This document shows positions 54,399 through 63,290 of a DNA stretch of 64,000 nt, in pieces; within the stretch, counting starts at the first letter, position 1; every line of letters starts with the position of its first letter. The notes under the pieces were generated by a model. The model was not told the origin of the DNA, did not search any database, and worked only from the letters and a program-made list of their open reading frames with translations. Source of the DNA: Thioalkalivibrio thiocyanodenitrificans ARhD 1 (GTDB lineage Bacteria > Pseudomonadota > Gammaproteobacteria > Ectothiorhodospirales > Ectothiorhodospiraceae). The stretch covers positions 1 through 64,000 of the forward strand of contig NZ_KB900537.1 in NCBI RefSeq assembly GCF_000378965.1. The letters run 5' to 3'. The position numbers and the translations under genes are program-made.

Positions 54399-56660
54399 TC
54401 ACGGCGCCTCAAAATCGAGCATCAGGTCAAACAGGAGATCCTCGGCCGCCCTTCTGGCATCTTCCCGGGTAGCGGTCAGCAGCGACTCCACGTACTCGCT
54501 CAGGTCGATCTTGTCCATATCCAGCGCCATGAACTCATCCAGAGTGAACCCCTCGCAAAGCGGCTGGTAGCGCCGGTCATGGATCGTGCTGGCACGAGAG
54601 AGACACCGGCCAAAGACGCGCAGCATGCAGGGGCGGTACTGCTTCTCCGAGTAATCGAACCAGGGCTTTGCATTGATATCGAGCGTAAACATGGCTCGAT
54701 AGTGGCAATCGTTGCCGGAGCACTCTCCCGTCAGCGTGGTATGCGGGTTGAACAGGATCGTGTGCTGGGCGCTGCTGATCGGGTTGGGCACGTTGAGCTC
54801 CGTCCACGCCCCATGGTTCGCGGTTCTGCAATGCTCCGTGCTGCCTCGGCAGTAGCGCAGCCTCGGGTAGGGGTTCTGCGGATCATCGAGCGAGTTCCAG
54901 GTGAAGGCCTCGATGTGGACATCCCCGTAGGCCCAGCGGTAGTCGCCCCAGGCGGTGCGGTTGAACACCATGGGCCAGGTCATATCGATAGGCGCCCGCA
55001 ACTGCCCGCTGCGCCCGGCAGGCCAGGCGTGGATCGTGTACTGACACGCGCTGTTGTCAAAGCATCCGCCCTCGGGGATCACGTAGCGATTGACGGGCTT
55101 GACCGCGTGATCCTCAGCCGGGAGGAAATAGATATCCCACCCGGAGGATCTGTCGAACGGATCGACGGGCATGGCGCCGCAACCCGTCTCCGGCTTGGAG
55201 CACACCGCCAGCGGCACATCCGGGAACACCGGGCACGTGATCGACCCCATCATCTCCAGGCCACCGCCTTCCTCGGTCTGACAGCGCTGATCCCACTGCC
55301 AGGCGGCGACGCGGTTCTGGTTGACGAAGTATTGATTCGTCCACCGCCCGGTGGGAGCCCAGAACGAGAAGTTCATCTGGATACTCTGGGCATTGCCGGC
55401 GCCCATGGCCGCCATCTCGTTGATCTGCTCACGGCCCTGCTCATGGATGATGCGCGCAAGCATGGAGTCGAACTCGCACCACGCCTGATAGCGGTCCACC
55501 TGGATCTTCTGGTTCAGGTAGGACCAGGGCCGCGTCCAGTGCGAAGTGATCTGCCGGCAGGTGTTGATGTCACCGGCGGCCGGCGCATTCGGGGGTCCAA
55601 ACGGCCCCAGAATGGTCAGGCAGTTATCCGTGGGCACCCAGGCCGGCCACACCTGATAGGCCCGCTTGCCGAGGCGCGCAGCCGCAAGGCTCACATCATC
55701 CTGATCGCAGTACTCGATCAAGGGGTTGAGCTTCACGTTCTCCGGGTTGTCCTGGCAGCACTTGAGATCATTGGCCATCTGAGCAACCGAGCCCCCGGCC
55801 GCGGCGGTCAGCAGCGCCGACCACCAGGGCCCAAAGTAGGCGCTGATCCCTGTGAGGATGGCGGCTTGCGTCTCGATATAGCGGATGAACGAGTTGGTCA
55901 GTGAGTTGCAGATCCGAGGCTGGCCGCTGAAAAGGCGGAGCTGGCCGTCAATCATGCTCCCTTCTTCCTGGATCAGGTCAAAGAGCGCGGAGACCGCCAG
56001 CGCCTTCTCAAAGCCCTCGCCATCCTCGCCGAGCAGCTCATTGATATCGTCACTGCTGTTGCACATCTCCCGCACGCAGCTGTACTCCTGCGTCACCGCA
56101 AGACACAGACCCTCTTCCTCCTCGATGCACTCGTATTCGAGCAGCAGGCAGTCGTCGTCATTGATGCAGCGCGGCATCGGGCCTGTGTGGCAAAGGTATT
56201 CGGTGCGGGTTTCGGTCTCCTCGATGAGAACGCACCCGTAGACATCATTGAGCTCGCAGTTGTCGACGCTCGTCTCCCAGACCTCGACCCATGAGGTAGG
56301 CAGCTTGGTCCATTCCCCGTTGTCGAGCAGGGTGTACTCCTCGCTGTGGATCTCGGTTCTGCTCCAGCCATCCTGCTCGAGCTCCTCGATATTGCACGAG
56401 GAGCTCTCTTCTGCGAAACAGGTGTAGTCTCGCTGGTATTCCCAGCACTCGCGCACGACCAGCTGGCCTTCGATGATGCGAGGCTCCGTGTCGACACACT
56501 CCTCGCCGATGAAGTAACACGCCGTGTAGGTGTTCACGTTGGCGGAAACCCCATGAGAGAACGCCGAGAGCGCCAACAGGCACAAGGCGGCCACGCACAG
56601 CCACAATGCGCGCCAGCGCGAGACGGTAAGTGGGAGTTGATCGGCCAATACATGTGTCAT
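54399..56660 (-). CDS. traN: Mating-pair stabilisation protein TraN
   Basis: A 753-residue outer-membrane protein. The signal sequence is at ~15-38. The family pattern follows: CYFIGEECVDTEPRIIEGQL, VRECWEYQRDYTCF and CNIEEL, with dozens of Cys in the rest (CCQDN, CSKPETGCG, CQYTIHAW). F TraN is ~600 residues and binds recipient outer-membrane proteins. The start at 56660 fits a promoter-like word at 56675; a TTG at 56732 is the alternative. Disulfides probably depend on the DsbC-like protein at 44611. Confidence 0.85.
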   Translation of the reverse strand: MTHVLADQLPLTVSRWRALWLCVAALCLLALSAFSHGVSANVNTYTACYFIGEECVDTEPRIIEGQLVVRECWEYQRDYTCFAEESSSCNIEELEQDGWSRTEIHSEEYTLLDNGEWTKLPTSWVEVWETSVDNCELNDVYGCVLIEETETRTEYLCHTGPMPRCINDDDCLLLEYECIEEEEGLCLAVTQEYSCVREMCNSSDDINELLGEDGEGFEKALAVSALFDLIQEEGSMIDGQLRLFSGQPRICNSLTNSFIRYIETQAAILTGISAYFGPWWSALLTAAAGGSVAQMANDLKCCQDNPENVKLNPLIEYCDQDDVSLAAARLGKRAYQVWPAWVPTDNCLTILGPFGPPNAPAAGDINTCRQITSHWTRPWSYLNQKIQVDRYQAWCEFDSMLARIIHEQGREQINEMAAMGAGNAQSIQMNFSFWAPTGRWTNQYFVNQNRVAAWQWDQRCQTEEGGGLEMMGSITCPVFPDVPLAVCSKPETGCGAMPVDPFDRSSGWDIYFLPAEDHAVKPVNRYVIPEGGCFDNSACQYTIHAWPAGRSGQLRAPIDMTWPMVFNRTAWGDYRWAYGDVHIEAFTWNSLDDPQNPYPRLRYCRGSTEHCRTANHGAWTELNVPNPISSAQHTILFNPHTTLTGECSGNDCHYRAMFTLDINAKPWFDYSEKQYRPCMLRVFGRCLSRASTIHDRRYQPLCEGFTLDEFMALDMDKIDLSEYVESLLTATREDARRAAEDLLFDLMLDFEAP

Positions 56661-56674
56661 GAGCGAGGTACCGG

Positions 56675-56680
56675 AGATAG
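56675..56680 (-). promoter_or_regulatory. Sigma-S-like -10 variant (minus, GTTCGCTATCT)
   Basis: 14 bases before the traN ATG. A second element lies at 56795. Confidence 0.45.
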
Positions 56681-56794
56681 CGAACGGCGATCGGGCTCCT
56701 GTTCTCTCGGAGCAGCCCGAGGCTTGCGCCAAAGCGCCGCCGCGGCCTTAGATCTCCTTCACAGGCAGGCGCGGCATCTGTCGCCGCTGCGGGT

Positions 56795-56800
56795 GTATAG
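56795..56800 (-). promoter_or_regulatory. Sigma-S-like -10 element (minus, ATTCGCTATACAC)
   Basis: Upstream of traN. A nine-codon frame (MPRLPVKEI) starts ~20 bases downstream, and GAAGGAGATC lies at its end. Confidence 0.6.
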
Positions 56801-56883
56801 CGAATATTTCCGGCCCCTCGCGCCAGAGCAGGGGCGGTGTAGGTATTGGCTCGAAATACAGTGCCTTGCGCGCAGAACAGGAC

Positions 56884-57939
56884 TTAGAAGAACTGGAGGC
56901 AGCACTGGCGTCCCACCCAGACGAGATAGGCCGAATCGGTCCGTACGGCATTGTTTGCCGGCGGCGCGAGCCCCCAGCGAAACTCGGACATCCCGAACAC
57001 CACCGTGCGGTTCAACGGGTTGGGGGCAATGGGGTCGAGCCGGTACTGGCTCTTGAGCCAGAAGGGCGAGTACAGGGAATTGCATCGTGCCCCGGGGCCG
57101 ATAGTGACCAGCAGGCCGGCCATACGGTGTTTCTTCGCCACGTACTTCGCCAGGATGTGCATGTTCCCGCCCTGGGGGCTGGTGTAGGACTGGGAGTTGC
57201 CTGTCAACGGGTAGACCATCCCCTGGGAGCCCGAGCACCAGAACAGGTTGTCCATGGGCTTGCCGAAGCTCGATGCGACCGCATCCGGCACGCAGGAGAG
57301 CGTGCCCATGACATTGGCGAACATGATCCCCTCGGGGTTATAGACCGCGCCCCAGGCATCATCCTGCCATGTGGGATCGATGGGGGTGAGATCCGCCAGG
57401 TTGAAGCCCGAGGTCGCCGCGCAGGTCAGCGTGCTCATCATGTTCAGGACCGCGAAGACGGGGTAGATGTACCAATGCACCTGCATCCGGGTGACTTCAT
57501 CGCCGGCCTGCGCTTCCGTGCCGTCGCGCTGCTCCGAGGCCATGCGCCGAAAGCTCGAGGGCAGGGCACGCACACCTCCGAGCGTCGACAGGCAGCCCGG
57601 CTCGCGGGCCACCTCGGCAACGTAGGTGGGCTCCCAGTACGTGACTCCCAGCCCCGGGGTCGGAATACCGAAACTGCCGGGGCATGTACACACCGCGGGC
57701 ATGTGCATGATCGATGGGTTGCTGTTGCTGCCTGATGAGATCGTCATCCCGGCGATCGTTACCGGGAACATGTTGTTCCAGTTGACATCGCTGATCGGAT
57801 TGAACAGCCGCCCCTGGCACTCCGGACTCGCCTGGGCCAGCAGCGGATTCATCGCCGCCAGGAAAAGAAAGATCGACAGGACGAGCGTCAGGCGCCTGCG
57901 ATAAAAGGTGGTGCTTCGAGATGTGGCGGTCTTGTTCAT
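56884..57939 (-). CDS. traU: F-type conjugation protein TraU
   Basis: A 351-residue exported protein of the F-type system, required for DNA transfer. Signal sequence at ~14-36 (LVLSIFLFLAAMNPLLAQA), then the family hallmark CQGRLFNPISDVNWNNMFPV, WYIYPVFAVLNM, and many paired Cys including the C-terminal VGRQCC. Start at 57939 (MNKTATSRS). Promoter at 57968. Confidence 0.9.
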   Translation of the reverse strand: MNKTATSRSTTFYRRRLTLVLSIFLFLAAMNPLLAQASPECQGRLFNPISDVNWNNMFPVTIAGMTISSGSNSNPSIMHMPAVCTCPGSFGIPTPGLGVTYWEPTYVAEVAREPGCLSTLGGVRALPSSFRRMASEQRDGTEAQAGDEVTRMQVHWYIYPVFAVLNMMSTLTCAATSGFNLADLTPIDPTWQDDAWGAVYNPEGIMFANVMGTLSCVPDAVASSFGKPMDNLFWCSGSQGMVYPLTGNSQSYTSPQGGNMHILAKYVAKKHRMAGLLVTIGPGARCNSLYSPFWLKSQYRLDPIAPNPLNRTVVFGMSEFRWGLAPPANNAVRTDSAYLVWVGRQCCLQFF

Positions 57940-57967
57940 GGGTAAGCCATTGATCGGGGTATGGTGT

Positions 57968-57973
57968 GTATAG
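57968..57973 (-). promoter_or_regulatory. Sigma-S-like -10 element (minus, GATCGCTATACAC)
   Basis: 28 bases before the traU ATG. Confidence 0.65.
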
Positions 57974-58010
57974 CGATCGAACACGGGAGCCGGGCAGGGC
58001 GCTTGCAGCA

Positions 58011-58763
58011 TCAGCCTTTGGCGCTGGCGCCAAGCCCCAGTTTTCTGAACGCAGCGGCATGCGCGAGATCCTGATCCGCCACGCCGCTGACCTGGAGATG
58101 CGCCACGATGCACAGATCCACGTAATCCGGGTGAGTCCGTCCGGATTCGTACTGAGGATTGCGATGCTGCGCGACGGCTTCCAGCACATGCTCAGGGAAT
58201 CCCCACTGACTGAGAACAAACTCCCCGACATCGCTTGAGTGCTCCTCGAGCAGACCTGAGATATCCTCAATCTCTTCGCCGGCCGCGATCTCTCGCTCCA
58301 GGCCTATCAGGACAGGCCAGCTGCCTACATCCGCCACCAGCCCGCTCAGGTAGGCCACCTCCGGCCTGAGATGCGCGGCGTAGGCCTCGCTGAGCACCCG
58401 GGCCGCGCGCGCCCGCCACACGGAGGTTCTCCAGCGCTGCGCGAGGGTGCGGTTGATGCAGGGGTCGGCTGCGTTGTGCAGCCGGCCCAGGACCAGCCCG
58501 ATCACCATGTGCGGGAGTAGCTTGAGCCCGATACGCGCCACCGCGCCCTCCAGATCCTCGATTACGGCCGGTGCGCTCTCAGGCGCCGGATTGGCCACCT
58601 GGACGATACGCTCGGCCACCGCCGGATCTGCCTCGAGTGTTTCGAGAAAATGGGCGCGCGTGGCTCGCGGGTCCTGGGCCAGCTCGAGCGTCTGCCTGGC
58701 CACCTCCGGAAGCTCAGGCAGTTGCAGATTCCCTTCTTTAAGCTTTTGGGTGAACACACTCAC
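58011..58763 (-). CDS. HDOD-domain protein
   Basis: A 250-residue protein with an HDOD domain (LQLPELPEVARQTLELAQDP, VAERIVQVAN, AVARIGLKLLPHMVIGLVLG...YLSGLVADVGSWPVL), the HD-GYP-related non-catalytic module found in signalling proteins controlling motility and pili. It lacks the HD metal site. The GTG at 58763 is the probable start. It follows pilR on the same strand, supporting a regulatory role for the pilus. Confidence 0.8.
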   Translation of the reverse strand: MSVFTQKLKEGNLQLPELPEVARQTLELAQDPRATRAHFLETLEADPAVAERIVQVANPAPESAPAVIEDLEGAVARIGLKLLPHMVIGLVLGRLHNAADPCINRTLAQRWRTSVWRARAARVLSEAYAAHLRPEVAYLSGLVADVGSWPVLIGLEREIAAGEEIEDISGLLEEHSSDVGEFVLSQWGFPEHVLEAVAQHRNPQYESGRTHPDYVDLCIVAHLQVSGVADQDLAHAAAFRKLGLGASAKG

Positions 58764-58835
58764 TTCTTGCAGACTCCAGAGAAATCGTTGTGGATTGCCA
58801 CGAGGCCGGATTCGACCTTCGATACCAAAACAGCC

Positions 58836-60008
58836 CTAGAACGCCCCTTCTGTCGCCTGGAGCATCGGAAGGATGGTCATGCCGAACAGAAGTCCGCCGG
58901 CGATCGACAAAAACAGCGCGGCCAGCAACTGCATGATGGGCACAAAGGTCTCGAGACGCTGACCGTAGATCTCGCGGTACTGGGTGGCGAGCACGTTGAG
59001 CGCCGCGGCGATCTGCTCACGGTCCTGAGAGGCCGCCAGCGCCGCTTTATCGGTCGGGTGAAGCGTACCCATCGCGGTGGGCCATGGCTTGCCGACACGA
59101 ACCGCCTCGAGCGCCTTGCCGAGATCCTCCTTGAGCGCGCCACGCGGCGCGGTGCTGTGGGACATGCTCAAGGCATCTTCCATGCGTACCCCGGATCCGA
59201 TCAGGATCGATAGGCCATAGAGCACGATGTAGTTGTTTCGCGAGAGCACGAGATCCTTGTAATACGGGATCTTCATGATGAGCTTGTCCGCCAGATTGGG
59301 CATCCACTGGCGCCCGAGCGTGCCGAGCAGCACCAGAAACGCCAGCCCGGCGAGCATCGTGCCCATGATCCAGGTGACGATATCGCCAACCACGAACAGC
59401 CAGCCGATGTTGATCGAGTCTGACATCGCCTGCATCATTGGGCTGCTCATGACTTCCGGGCCGATGTAGGCCGTGGAAATCACGGTGATGATTGCTGCAA
59501 GCACGAAGCCGCCGATTCCGGACCAAAGCCCCTTTCCGGAGGATTTCTTGATGTGGTGCATCTCGAGCTCGAATCGCGCCGCATCCTGAAGCGACTTCCA
59601 GGTGTCGCCCGCGCGCGAGCCCGCCTTGATCAGCGCGACCGTGGTGATCGGGAAATCCTGAGGACTGAACGCCTCGAGCGCCTCAGGGATGTCTTCTCCG
59701 GCCTCCACCCGCCTCAGCAGGTTGTTCGAGACGGTGCGGATTCTGCCGGAGAACGTGTCTCTGAGCAGCGTGAGCGCCTCGCCCGCGCCAACGCGCGAGC
59801 CGAGCATGGAAGCCAGGCGCTGCAAGAAGGTCTGGCGCTCTGCCGGCGTCAGGCCGCGCGTCGGGAAGAACGTGGCGCGCTTTTTCACCGAAAGGGGCCG
59901 GCCCTGGCGCTTGGCGATGCGCTTGGCATCCTCCACCTTGTTGGCTTCGACCTCGATGGTTCGCACACCACCTTTCTTCGCCTGAATCCTGATTTGATAG
60001 ATCGCCAT
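58836..60008 (-). CDS. pilR: Type IV pil(us) inner-membrane platform protein PilR/PilC
   Basis: A 390-residue T2SF-family protein: an N-terminal cytoplasmic region (~1-60), then two F domains (LTPAERQTFLQRLASMLGSR; LSRNNYIVLYGLSILIGSG) each followed by spans, with three hydrophobic segments in total. It anchors the assembly ATPase under the growing pilus. AGGAGGGCGC precedes the ATG at 60008; 8 bases separate it from pilQ. Confidence 0.88.
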   Translation of the reverse strand: MAIYQIRIQAKKGGVRTIEVEANKVEDAKRIAKRQGRPLSVKKRATFFPTRGLTPAERQTFLQRLASMLGSRVGAGEALTLLRDTFSGRIRTVSNNLLRRVEAGEDIPEALEAFSPQDFPITTVALIKAGSRAGDTWKSLQDAARFELEMHHIKKSSGKGLWSGIGGFVLAAIITVISTAYIGPEVMSSPMMQAMSDSINIGWLFVVGDIVTWIMGTMLAGLAFLVLLGTLGRQWMPNLADKLIMKIPYYKDLVLSRNNYIVLYGLSILIGSGVRMEDALSMSHSTAPRGALKEDLGKALEAVRVGKPWPTAMGTLHPTDKAALAASQDREQIAAALNVLATQYREIYGQRLETFVPIMQLLAALFLSIAGGLLFGMTILPMLQATEGAF

Positions 60009-60016
60009 GCGCCCTC

Positions 60017-61516
60017 CTAGAGCCCGTGCTGCTTGAGATAGGGCTCGGCCTCTGCGCCGAACACGCGCAGGATCTCGCGCCGGTCTGTGATGCCATCGGC
60101 GCATTTGAGCACCGCATCCTCGATCATCTCCGGCCAGGAGCGCTCGCCGGCGATCAGCGCGTCAACCTCGTTCACGCTCTGGAAGTACTGAGCTTCCGAC
60201 ACCACGCAGCGCCCGGAGTAGCCGACCCCGTTGCATTCGGGGCATCCCTCGCCATTGCAGGATTTACAGATCACGCGCACCAGGCGCTGCACCAACACGC
60301 CGCGCAAGAGATACCTGAGCTCGTGCGACTCGATTCCGATATCGCGCACACGATCCACTGCGCCACGGATGGATCCGGTGTGAAGGGTTGCGAGCACAAG
60401 GTGTCCGGTTTCCGCGGCCTTGATGGCGTTTCTCGCGGTTTCGGTATCACGCATCTCGCCAAGACAGATCACGTCCGGGTCGGCGCGCATGAACGCACGC
60501 ACGCTACGCGAGAAGTCGAGCCCCACCGCCGTGTTGATGTTGATCTGCCCCGTGAACGGCATCCTGTATTCCACAGGATCCTCGGCCGTGTAGATCGCGC
60601 GCCCGAAGCGGTCCATCTCCCGGATGGTCGCGTTCAGGGTGGTGGTTTTGCCGGAGCCGGTGGGCCCGCAGATCAGGCACAGCCCGTCTGCCCGGGATAC
60701 CGCGCTTCGCCAATGATCGACGCGCGTGATGCCCAGCCCATCGAGAGACGGCTGGACGCTGTCAGGATCAAGCAGACGGATGACCACGATCTCGCCGTCA
60801 GGGCTCGGTAACGTGGCCACGCGCATGTCGACCATCTTTCCGTTCTGCTCGACCTGAAATCCGCCATCCTGCGGGACACGGCGTTCCGCCAGATCCATGC
60901 GCGCCCTATCCTTGATGCGCGCAACCAGCGTGTTGTACTCCTCCAGAGAGCCCTCGTGCGCGATGTGGCGCACGCCGAGATAGCGGAACAGGACGGTATA
61001 GGAGGCAAACCTGGGGATGATGTGCACGTCTGAGATGTTCTCGGTCAGGGCTCGGCGAAGCATCACGTCGACCACCGCGCCCTCATCGTCGATATCGGAC
61101 TGAAGCCGCTCCAGGTACTCGTCGAGCCGCTCGGGGGTTACCGCGACAAAGAGAATCTCGAGACCCGGGAAGTAAGGGGCGAGCTCGGAGCGCACCTCCT
61201 GCTCCGGGGAGAGGGTTGCGACGATGAGCTTGTCATCGGTTTCTGCTATGAGCATCGCGCGCAGTCGCACCAGCAACTCCGCCGGCACCTGGGTGGTGAA
61301 TACCTGCTCACCGATGATGCGCTCGGGCGCGACCTCGAGGATGGTCTTGATCAGATCCCGGTGGCGGATAAATCCATTTCTCACCAAGATCAATCCGAGC
61401 GGCTCACCGGAGACTTTCTGCTCGAGCAACGCCGCCTCGATCGCCTCTGGACGTGCGAGTTTGCGCTCGATCAGGTGCTCGCCGAGGCGCTTTCGCGGTT
61501 CTTGTGGCTGACTCAT
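60017..61516 (-). CDS. pilQ: Type IV pilus assembly ATPase PilQ/PilB with MshEN-like N-terminus
   Basis: A 499-residue GspE-family ATPase that powers pilus extension. Walker A GPTGSGKT (284-291), Asp box TAEDPVEY, Walker B DVICLGEMRD (348-357), His box GHLVLATLHTGS, and the zinc tetracysteine CKSCNGEGCPEC (417-428). Residues ~9-62 hold two helical repeats beginning RLGEHL and PLGLIL, the pattern of the MshEN domain that binds c-di-GMP in related ATPases. ATG at 61516 (GTG at 61525 possible). Confidence 0.9.
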   Translation of the reverse strand: MSQPQEPRKRLGEHLIERKLARPEAIEAALLEQKVSGEPLGLILVRNGFIRHRDLIKTILEVAPERIIGEQVFTTQVPAELLVRLRAMLIAETDDKLIVATLSPEQEVRSELAPYFPGLEILFVAVTPERLDEYLERLQSDIDDEGAVVDVMLRRALTENISDVHIIPRFASYTVLFRYLGVRHIAHEGSLEEYNTLVARIKDRARMDLAERRVPQDGGFQVEQNGKMVDMRVATLPSPDGEIVVIRLLDPDSVQPSLDGLGITRVDHWRSAVSRADGLCLICGPTGSGKTTTLNATIREMDRFGRAIYTAEDPVEYRMPFTGQININTAVGLDFSRSVRAFMRADPDVICLGEMRDTETARNAIKAAETGHLVLATLHTGSIRGAVDRVRDIGIESHELRYLLRGVLVQRLVRVICKSCNGEGCPECNGVGYSGRCVVSEAQYFQSVNEVDALIAGERSWPEMIEDAVLKCADGITDRREILRVFGAEAEPYLKQHGL

Positions 61517-61531
61517 CGTCTGCACGGCCGG

Positions 61532-61768
61532 TTACGCCGATCTGCGGGTGCCGACCAGGCGCGAGCGGATCCACCCTGCGATGCGCGGAGCCGGGCGATA
61601 CCAGGCAAAAAACAATCCGATGCTGCCGCCGACAACCCAGAGCGACCCATCGAGACTCACCCCCTTGGTGAGCAGCAGGAACGCTCCGAACGCCAGACAG
61701 CCGAGTGCGATGATCCAGTCGGCGCTTTTCATGAAGCGCGAGTTGAGGGCTTTTTCCGCTTTTGACAT
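61532..61768 (-). CDS. Small two-span membrane protein of the pilus operon
   Basis: A 78-residue protein with two spans (~20-36 and ~42-60) and a basic C-terminus (RIAGWIRSRLVGTRRSA). ATG at 61768. It lies between pilS and pilQ. No family recognised. Confidence 0.6.
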   Translation of the reverse strand: MSKAEKALNSRFMKSADWIIALGCLAFGAFLLLTKGVSLDGSLWVVGGSIGLFFAWYRPAPRIAGWIRSRLVGTRRSA

Positions 61769-61833
61769 CTTCTCTACCTTTTTTGAGGCTACGCTGCCGG
61801 ATTGCAGCTCAAAGGCGCCATCGGCGCCCCCGT

Positions 61834-61839
61834 GTATAG
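61834..61839 (-). promoter_or_regulatory. Sigma-S-like -10 element (minus, TTACCTATACAC)
   Basis: 65 bases before the 61768 gene; it would start the pilQ-pilR-HDOD unit separately from the pilin. Confidence 0.55.
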
Positions 61840-61864
61840 GTAAAACCCGGCGGCCTTTGCACAA

Positions 61865-61892
61865 AGAAAACCCCCGCACTAGGCGGGGGTTC
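61865..61892 (-). terminator. Rho-independent terminator (minus), after the pilin gene
   Basis: AACCCCCGC/GCGGGGGTT hairpin followed by TTCTTT on the minus strand. It allows excess pilin mRNA relative to downstream genes. Confidence 0.85.
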
Positions 61893-61921
61893 CCGTACTG
61901 GCTTTGAAAGCCACGAACGTC

Positions 61922-62383
61922 TTACTTGAAGTGGAAGACCAGCTCTTCGGCGTCGGTGTCTTCGGCGCAGCCGTACTGGCCCGTGATCACGCTGGACACG
62001 GGATCCTGGCTACCGTCGAAGGTCGGACGGGTGCTCACACCCATGTTGTCGTTGACGGCGTCACAGACTTCACCGGCGCTCACGACAGCAGTGGCGGAGG
62101 TACCGGCGGTGGTCCAGCCGGAGGCCAGCACGTTCGGCAGGGAGGGCTCGGAGGCGAGGTAGTTCTCGCTCACCAGCGTGGCCACGTCGGAGGCGTAGGT
62201 GCCACCGTTGTCAGCGGCGTGGATGGTCTGGGCAGCAGAGATCTGCATGGCCTGGTTGACGATGGCGGACGCATTGGCCTTCGCGCCACCCTGCGTAAAG
62301 GCCGTGCCGCCATAGTAAATGGATGCCAGGGCCAGAGCCGCGATCAGGGCGATCGAGATGATGGTGATGATCAGAGAAAACAT
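61922..62383 (-). CDS. pilS: Probable major pilin (PilS position)
   Basis: A 153-residue protein with an N-terminal hydrophobic helix (MFSLIITIISIALIAALALA), a globular domain rich in Ala/Thr/Ser and a C-terminal Cys pair (GEVCDAVND...QYGCAED) typical of the pilin disulfide loop. Its place among pilQ/pilR and a private promoter and terminator fit the major pilin. There is no classical G|F....E cleavage motif. GTGGAGG lies nine bases before the ATG. Confidence 0.72.
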   Translation of the reverse strand: MFSLIITIISIALIAALALASIYYGGTAFTQGGAKANASAIVNQAMQISAAQTIHAADNGGTYASDVATLVSENYLASEPSLPNVLASGWTTAGTSATAVVSAGEVCDAVNDNMGVSTRPTFDGSQDPVSSVITGQYGCAEDTDAEELVFHFK

Positions 62384-62456
62384 GTAGGGTAATCCTCCAC
62401 GGATTGTTCTGGTTGATTGCGTCCTGCGAGCGTATTCCCGCAGGACTTGCATGAAT

Positions 62457-62462
62457 GTATAG
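62457..62462 (-). promoter_or_regulatory. Sigma-S-like -10 element (minus, GTGACTATACAT)
   Basis: Pilin promoter. The ~70-base leader contains a CCTGCG/CGCAGG hairpin (62422-62444). Confidence 0.65.
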
Positions 62463-62515
62463 TCACCGAGTGTGCAAATTTGCACATCGAGTGAAAAAAA
62501 TTTCGCGCCACAAGC

Positions 62516-62540
62516 AAAACGCCCGCGACGAGGCGGGCGT
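62516..62540 (-). terminator. Rho-independent terminator (minus)
   Basis: ACGCCCGC/GCGGGCGT hairpin followed by TTTGC on the minus strand. It ends the pilO-pilP-62545 unit. Confidence 0.85.
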
Positions 62541-62544
62541 TTGT

Positions 62545-62898
62545 TCAGATGGAAGCGGGAGGCGGCCTCTTCTCCGCCCTGTCTTGCGGATCACCTAAGT
62601 CCCCGGGCGCGCTCTCCCGGCCGGCCGCCTCTTGCAACATCGCCATGCTCTTCAAATGAAAGGCGATCGCGCTTTCAAAACCGCCAGAGATCGCTTCGTT
62701 GTAATGATTGAGCAGTGATTTTCGAAACCCCTCGAGCTCGGGCGCCTGGAAGGCGGGCTCATTGAGAATCTCGGAGGCGGTGCGCGTGATGACCGTTCGC
62801 ACATCGCTAAGCGTGCCTCCGAGCGCTTTGAACTCTGCCGCGATTTTCATCACATTGCGGCGAAACACGGGCGTATCGGTCTCCGGACACTGAAGCAT
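62545..62898 (-). CDS. Hypothetical protein of the pilus operon
   Basis: A 117-residue soluble, mostly helical protein (MLQCPETDTPVFRRNVMK...). It starts 12 bases after the stop of the pilP-like gene. No family recognised. Confidence 0.6.
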   Translation of the reverse strand: MLQCPETDTPVFRRNVMKIAAEFKALGGTLSDVRTVITRTASEILNEPAFQAPELEGFRKSLLNHYNEAISGGFESAIAFHLKSMAMLQEAAGRESAPGDLGDPQDRAEKRPPPASI

Positions 62899-62909
62899 CA
62901 CCAGCGCCC

Positions 62910-63290
62910 TTATTCGATCGCCATAATCATAACGAGGCCCATGCCCGGGCAGGCGGAGCCGAAGCAAAAGCTCTTGATCCGGTAGCCGTGACAGGCGTGA
63001 AGGGCCAGCGAGGCTCTGGTCAGCGTCTCTTTCGGGGAGTCGACGCCACGCTCTCTCAGGACAAACTCCTTGGGGGTGTTGATCGATCCCCCGGATGCCG
63101 AGAACGGGATCTTCAGCTGATTCAGGGAAGCCTCGCAGCGATTGCTCATCTGCATCTTGACAAGATCAGGATCCGCCGCGGGCTCGGGGTAGTCGAACAG
63201 CTGGTAGGCGCCAAAGCCGAGCATTACGAGCCCAAGCAGCATCAGAGCCACTCCAACGAGCTTGTTGGTGACTTCCACATCGCGATTCAT
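62910..63290 (-). CDS. pilP: PilP-like inner-membrane protein
   Basis: A 126-residue protein with one N-terminal span (LVGVALMLLGLVMLGFGAYQ) and a periplasmic domain with three Cys. Position directly after the PilO-like gene (TGATG overlap) and before pilS/pilQ matches R64-type pilP. The sequence itself is not diagnostic, so the name rests on synteny. Confidence 0.55.
   Translation of the reverse strand: MNRDVEVTNKLVGVALMLLGLVMLGFGAYQLFDYPEPAADPDLVKMQMSNRCEASLNQLKIPFSASGGSINTPKEFVLRERGVDSPKETLTRASLALHACHGYRIKSFCFGSACPGMGLVMIMAIE

Noticed and set aside
54366-55904. 512-codon plus-strand frame opposite traN
   Set aside because: Shadow frame of traN; low-complexity Arg/Gly/Val composition.
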